DNA from: Roseateles toxinivorans
Lineage (GTDB): Bacteria > Pseudomonadota > Gammaproteobacteria > Burkholderiales > Burkholderiaceae_C
Direction: 5' to 3'
Assembly: GCA_945898095.1 (NCBI GenBank)
Contig: CAMDHE010000009.1
Span: forward strand, 1-64,000
Length of the DNA: 64,000 nt
Shown piece by piece: positions 61,800 through 64,000 of the stretch. Each line of letters opens with the position of its first letter. Positions within the stretch are counted from its first letter, which is position 1. The notes under the pieces were generated by a model. It was not told the origin of the DNA and made no database searches. It saw only the letters and a list, made by a program, of their open reading frames with translations. Made by a program: the position numbers and the translations under genes.

Positions 61800-62978
61800 A
61801 TGAGCAAGGCCGTGAAACCAGCAGCAGCGACCGTGAGCGATCAAATCAACTTTGACCGCTTCAGCCAGATGCTAGGCTTGATTTACGAAGCCGCCATGGA
61901 TAGCTCGCAGTGGACGCGCTGCCTGGAGTCCATCCGCAACGAGTTCGATGCCAATTTCGCTTCGTTGATCGTCCGCGCCGGCGGCGGCAGCGACCTCGGG
62001 CTGATCGTCTCGGCCAGCGGTGGCGTGCCGATTCCGGGCAACAACAATCCGCTGATCGAGATCAGCCCATTTTCCAATCTGCCGGTCGACCGCCTGGTCA
62101 CGATGGGCGACATCCTGTCCGAATCCGACTGGCGCGCCACCACCTATTACCGCGATTGGTGTGAACCGCGCGGGGTCTTCCATGTGATGGCCTGCGACAT
62201 CAGCACCAAGGACGGCAGCGTCTACGGCTTCCGGCTCACCCGGCCCGAAAGCAAGGAATCGTTCAGCGCTGCCGAACGGCTGCTCGCCGAACGGCTGATT
62301 CCGCATCTGCGGCGCGCGCTCAATCTGCATGAAGCGGTACACCATGACCGCCGCGTCAGCTCGCTGTACAGCCATGCGATGGCGCAGTTGATGGTCGGCG
62401 TGATCGTGCTCGACGAGACCGGCAAGATCCAGGAATGCAATGCGATGGCCAAGGGCATCCTCGAGATGAACGATGGTCTGCGGATTGCCGGCAACCAACT
62501 CGAAGCGACTTACGCCACCGATGGGCGCAAATTGCAGCGCCTGGTGCGCGATGCGCTGATCCAGCAGGTGGCGGGAAAGGTATCGCTGATCGAAGCGATG
62601 TCGGTGAGCCGCCCCTCGGGCAAGGTCAGCTGGGGCGTGGTGGTCCAGGCGATTTCTCCCGATCAATGGACCGAAGGCAAACATCGGCCGAGCGTGGTGA
62701 TCTTCGTGCGGGATGCTGAAGGCAAAGCCTATCCGCCAGTGCGGCTGGCACAGCAGTTGTTCCAGCTGACACCAGCTGAAACCGCGCTGGCGATCCAGTT
62801 GGCCAATGGCCTGTCGCTGGAAGAAGCGGCCGAAGCGCTGAATATCCGGCGCAACACGGCGCGTGCACATTTGCGTTCGATCTTCTCCAAGACCGGCGTG
62901 CGGCGCCAGACCGAATTAGTGCGGATCTTCCTGAATTCGGTGGTCCTGCTCGGTTCGGGCGAGAACGAGGCCGAATGA
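61800..62978 (+). CDS. Second LuxR-family regulator, paralogue of 16005-17204
   Basis: Regulator of 392 residues with an N-terminal ligand-sensing part, a middle PAS-like stretch (GVIVLDETGKIQECNAMAKGIL) and a C-terminal LuxR helix-turn-helix (LTPAETALAIQLANG, RRNTARAHLRSIFSKTGV). The other regulator has the same layout and near-identical recognition helix region, so both may bind the same palindrome. The start at 61800 lacks a clear ribosome site; an ATG at 61719 overlapping the thiolase stop would add 27 residues. No operator seen in front, so it is probably cotranscribed with the upstream operon. Confidence 0.82.
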   Translation: MSKAVKPAAATVSDQINFDRFSQMLGLIYEAAMDSSQWTRCLESIRNEFDANFASLIVRAGGGSDLGLIVSASGGVPIPGNNNPLIEISPFSNLPVDRLVTMGDILSESDWRATTYYRDWCEPRGVFHVMACDISTKDGSVYGFRLTRPESKESFSAAERLLAERLIPHLRRALNLHEAVHHDRRVSSLYSHAMAQLMVGVIVLDETGKIQECNAMAKGILEMNDGLRIAGNQLEATYATDGRKLQRLVRDALIQQVAGKVSLIEAMSVSRPSGKVSWGVVVQAISPDQWTEGKHRPSVVIFVRDAEGKAYPPVRLAQQLFQLTPAETALAIQLANGLSLEEAAEALNIRRNTARAHLRSIFSKTGVRRQTELVRIFLNSVVLLGSGENEAE

Positions 62979-63033
62979 GGCAACCGGCTTGCCGGACAGT
63001 CATGCGGCGCAGCGATTTTTCAAAGGAGACGCA

Positions 63034-63804
63034 ATGAGATTGGCAAACAAGGTGGCTTTGATCACCGGAGCAGGTTCGGGACTGGGTGAAGCCACTGCCC
63101 ATCGACTGGCCGAGGAGGGCGCTTATGTGGTGGCGGCCGACATCAACGCTGCGGCGGTCGAGGGCGTTGTCGCGGCGATCCTGGCCAAAGGCGGCCGGGC
63201 CGAAGCGCAGCAACAGGATGTGACCGACGAGGCGCGTTGGCAGGCTTTGATCACCGATCTGGTGGCGCGCCTGGGGCAGCTCGACATCCTGGTCAACAAC
63301 GCCGGCATCGCCTTGACCGGCAACGCCGAGGACACCACGCTGGACGCCTGGCGCCAGACCCAGCAGATCAACCTGGACGCGGTATTTGTCGGCACCCGCG
63401 AGGCGATCCGGGTGATGAAGGATCGTGGCGGCTCGATCATCAATATGTCTTCGATCGACGGCATCATCGGCGAGCCGATGGCGGCGGCCTATAGCGCGAG
63501 CAAGGGCGGCGTACGGCTGTTCTCCAAGTCGGCCGCCTTGCATTGCGCCAGCAAGGGCTATCGCATCCGCGTCAACTCGCTGCACCCCGGCGTGATCAAG
63601 ACGCCGATGGTCGAAAACGCCTTCAGCTTTCTGCCTCCCGCAGACCGCGATGTCTTGATCGCCAAGCTGGTGGCGCAAGTTCCGATGGGCCACTGGGGTG
63701 ATCCGATCGACATCGCCAATGGCGTGCTGTTCCTGGCCTCGGATGAGTCGCGCTATATGACCGGCGCCGAACTGGTGATCGACGGCGGTTACACCGCCAA
63801 ATAG
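63034..63804 (+). CDS. Hydroxysteroid dehydrogenase-like SDR
   Basis: SDR of 256 residues with TGAGSGLGEA, NNAG, MSSIDGIIGEP and active-site YSASK. The stretch ALHCASKGYRIRVNSLHPGVIKTPM parallels the 3beta/17beta-HSD-like protein at 31909 (ALHCRKKGYPVRINSVHP), so it likely belongs to the hydroxysteroid group. AAGGAG precedes the ATG. Position of the hydroxyl acted upon is unknown. Confidence 0.82.
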   Translation: MRLANKVALITGAGSGLGEATAHRLAEEGAYVVAADINAAAVEGVVAAILAKGGRAEAQQQDVTDEARWQALITDLVARLGQLDILVNNAGIALTGNAEDTTLDAWRQTQQINLDAVFVGTREAIRVMKDRGGSIINMSSIDGIIGEPMAAAYSASKGGVRLFSKSAALHCASKGYRIRVNSLHPGVIKTPMVENAFSFLPPADRDVLIAKLVAQVPMGHWGDPIDIANGVLFLASDESRYMTGAELVIDGGYTAK

Positions 63805-63823
63805 CGGCCAAATTGCGGCCCGC

Positions 63824-64000
63824 TCAGGCGATCGCGCCGCTATCGCGCAGCTGCGTGATCGCTGCAGCGCTGTGCCCGAGTTCGGCGAGGATCGCTTCGC
63901 CATGCTCGCCAATGCGGATGCCCGAAGTCGGTTGCCGGGCCGCTGTGCGTGAGAGTCTCGGCGCCGGCGCTGGCTGTCTTTGGCCGTCGACGGTGACGAA
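63824..64000 (-). CDS. CaiB/BaiF CoA-transferase family protein, C-terminal end only
   Basis: The last 58 residues of a gene entering from the right edge. The tail PAPRLSRTAARQPTSGIRIG followed by EHGEAILAELG and a final QLRDSGAIA is the usual C-terminus of the CaiB/BaiF and alpha-methylacyl-CoA racemase family. In a steroid cluster it might be a bile-acid CoA-transferase or an Amacr-type C25 racemase; the available part cannot tell. Nineteen bases from the convergent SDR stop. Confidence 0.7.
   Translation of the reverse strand, partial: FVTVDGQRQPAPAPRLSRTAARQPTSGIRIGEHGEAILAELGHSAAAITQLRDSGAIA

Noticed and set aside
63805-63823. GCGGCC repeats between the last SDR and the CaiB/BaiF tail
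   Set aside because: A direct rather than inverted repeat and too short to form a convincing terminator.

Overview
The window is almost entirely an aerobic steroid-degradation gene cluster (9,10-seco pathway) from a GC-rich Gram-negative bacterium. A TonB-dependent receptor, Tat and c-type cytochrome signals, a fused CysN/CysC and the gene set point to Pseudomonadota. I cannot decide between beta and gamma lineages from sequence alone. No rRNA, tRNA, CRISPR array, transposase or phage gene was recognised.

Layout. 1-8018 (minus strand): side-chain operon chsH2-chsE1-chsH1-ltp2-chsE2-acyl-CoA ligase, followed by hsaD and hsaE, which runs off the left edge. 8019-14190: outer-membrane receptor, an SDR, the Rieske oxygenase kshA and an OYE-type flavin reductase. 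14191-24498: an accessory stretch with an esterase, three toxin-antitoxin modules, a LuxR-type regulator, an acyl-CoA dehydrogenase pair, a Baeyer-Villiger monooxygenase and an amidase. 24569-37033: hsaB/hsaA (ring A hydroxylation), kstD, a second FAD steroid dehydrogenase, 3beta/17beta-HSD-like SDR, kshB, fadD3-like ligase, 3alpha-HSD-like SDR and another SDR. 37036-39024: an exported KstD-like flavoprotein with a c-type cytochrome. 39521-43319: DHH phosphoesterase, cysNC and cysD (sulfate activation), which interrupt the steroid genes. 43407-47171: Delta5-3-ketosteroid isomerase and an SDR-SDR-SnoaL-OYE operon that looks suited to bile-acid hydroxyl groups. 47310-61719: hsaC, then ring C/D (HIP) genes ipdA, ipdB, echA, ipdC, echA20, an acyl-CoA dehydrogenase pair, fadA6, SDR, fused FadE34-like dehydrogenase, ipdF, MaoC hydratase and thiolase. 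61800-64000: a second LuxR-type regulator, an SDR and the C-terminal end of a CaiB/BaiF CoA-transferase.

Together the genes cover uptake, 3/17-hydroxyl oxidation, Delta5 isomerisation, Delta1-dehydrogenation, 9alpha-hydroxylation, ring A opening (HsaABCD), CoA activation and beta-oxidation of a carboxylated side chain with retro-aldol release of the last carbons, and HIP ring C/D breakdown. No CYP125-type P450 or C25 hydroxylase is seen. With the 7alpha-dehydratase-like protein and many hydroxysteroid SDRs, this favours C24 bile acids over cholesterol as the substrate (inference).

The main unexpected signal is a repeated 20-bp imperfect palindrome of 8-4-8 form (typical right arm GGACGATG, left arm TAGTCY or ATCGTCC) found in about 13 intergenic places. 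Most sites lie 50-110 bp upstream of steroid-gene starts on both strands. It is probably the operator of one or both LuxR-type regulators and would define the regulon. One copy sits in a degenerate duplicate of the whole hsaC promoter, and another shares 31 identical bases with the receptor promoter, so these promoters appear to have been copied and moved around.
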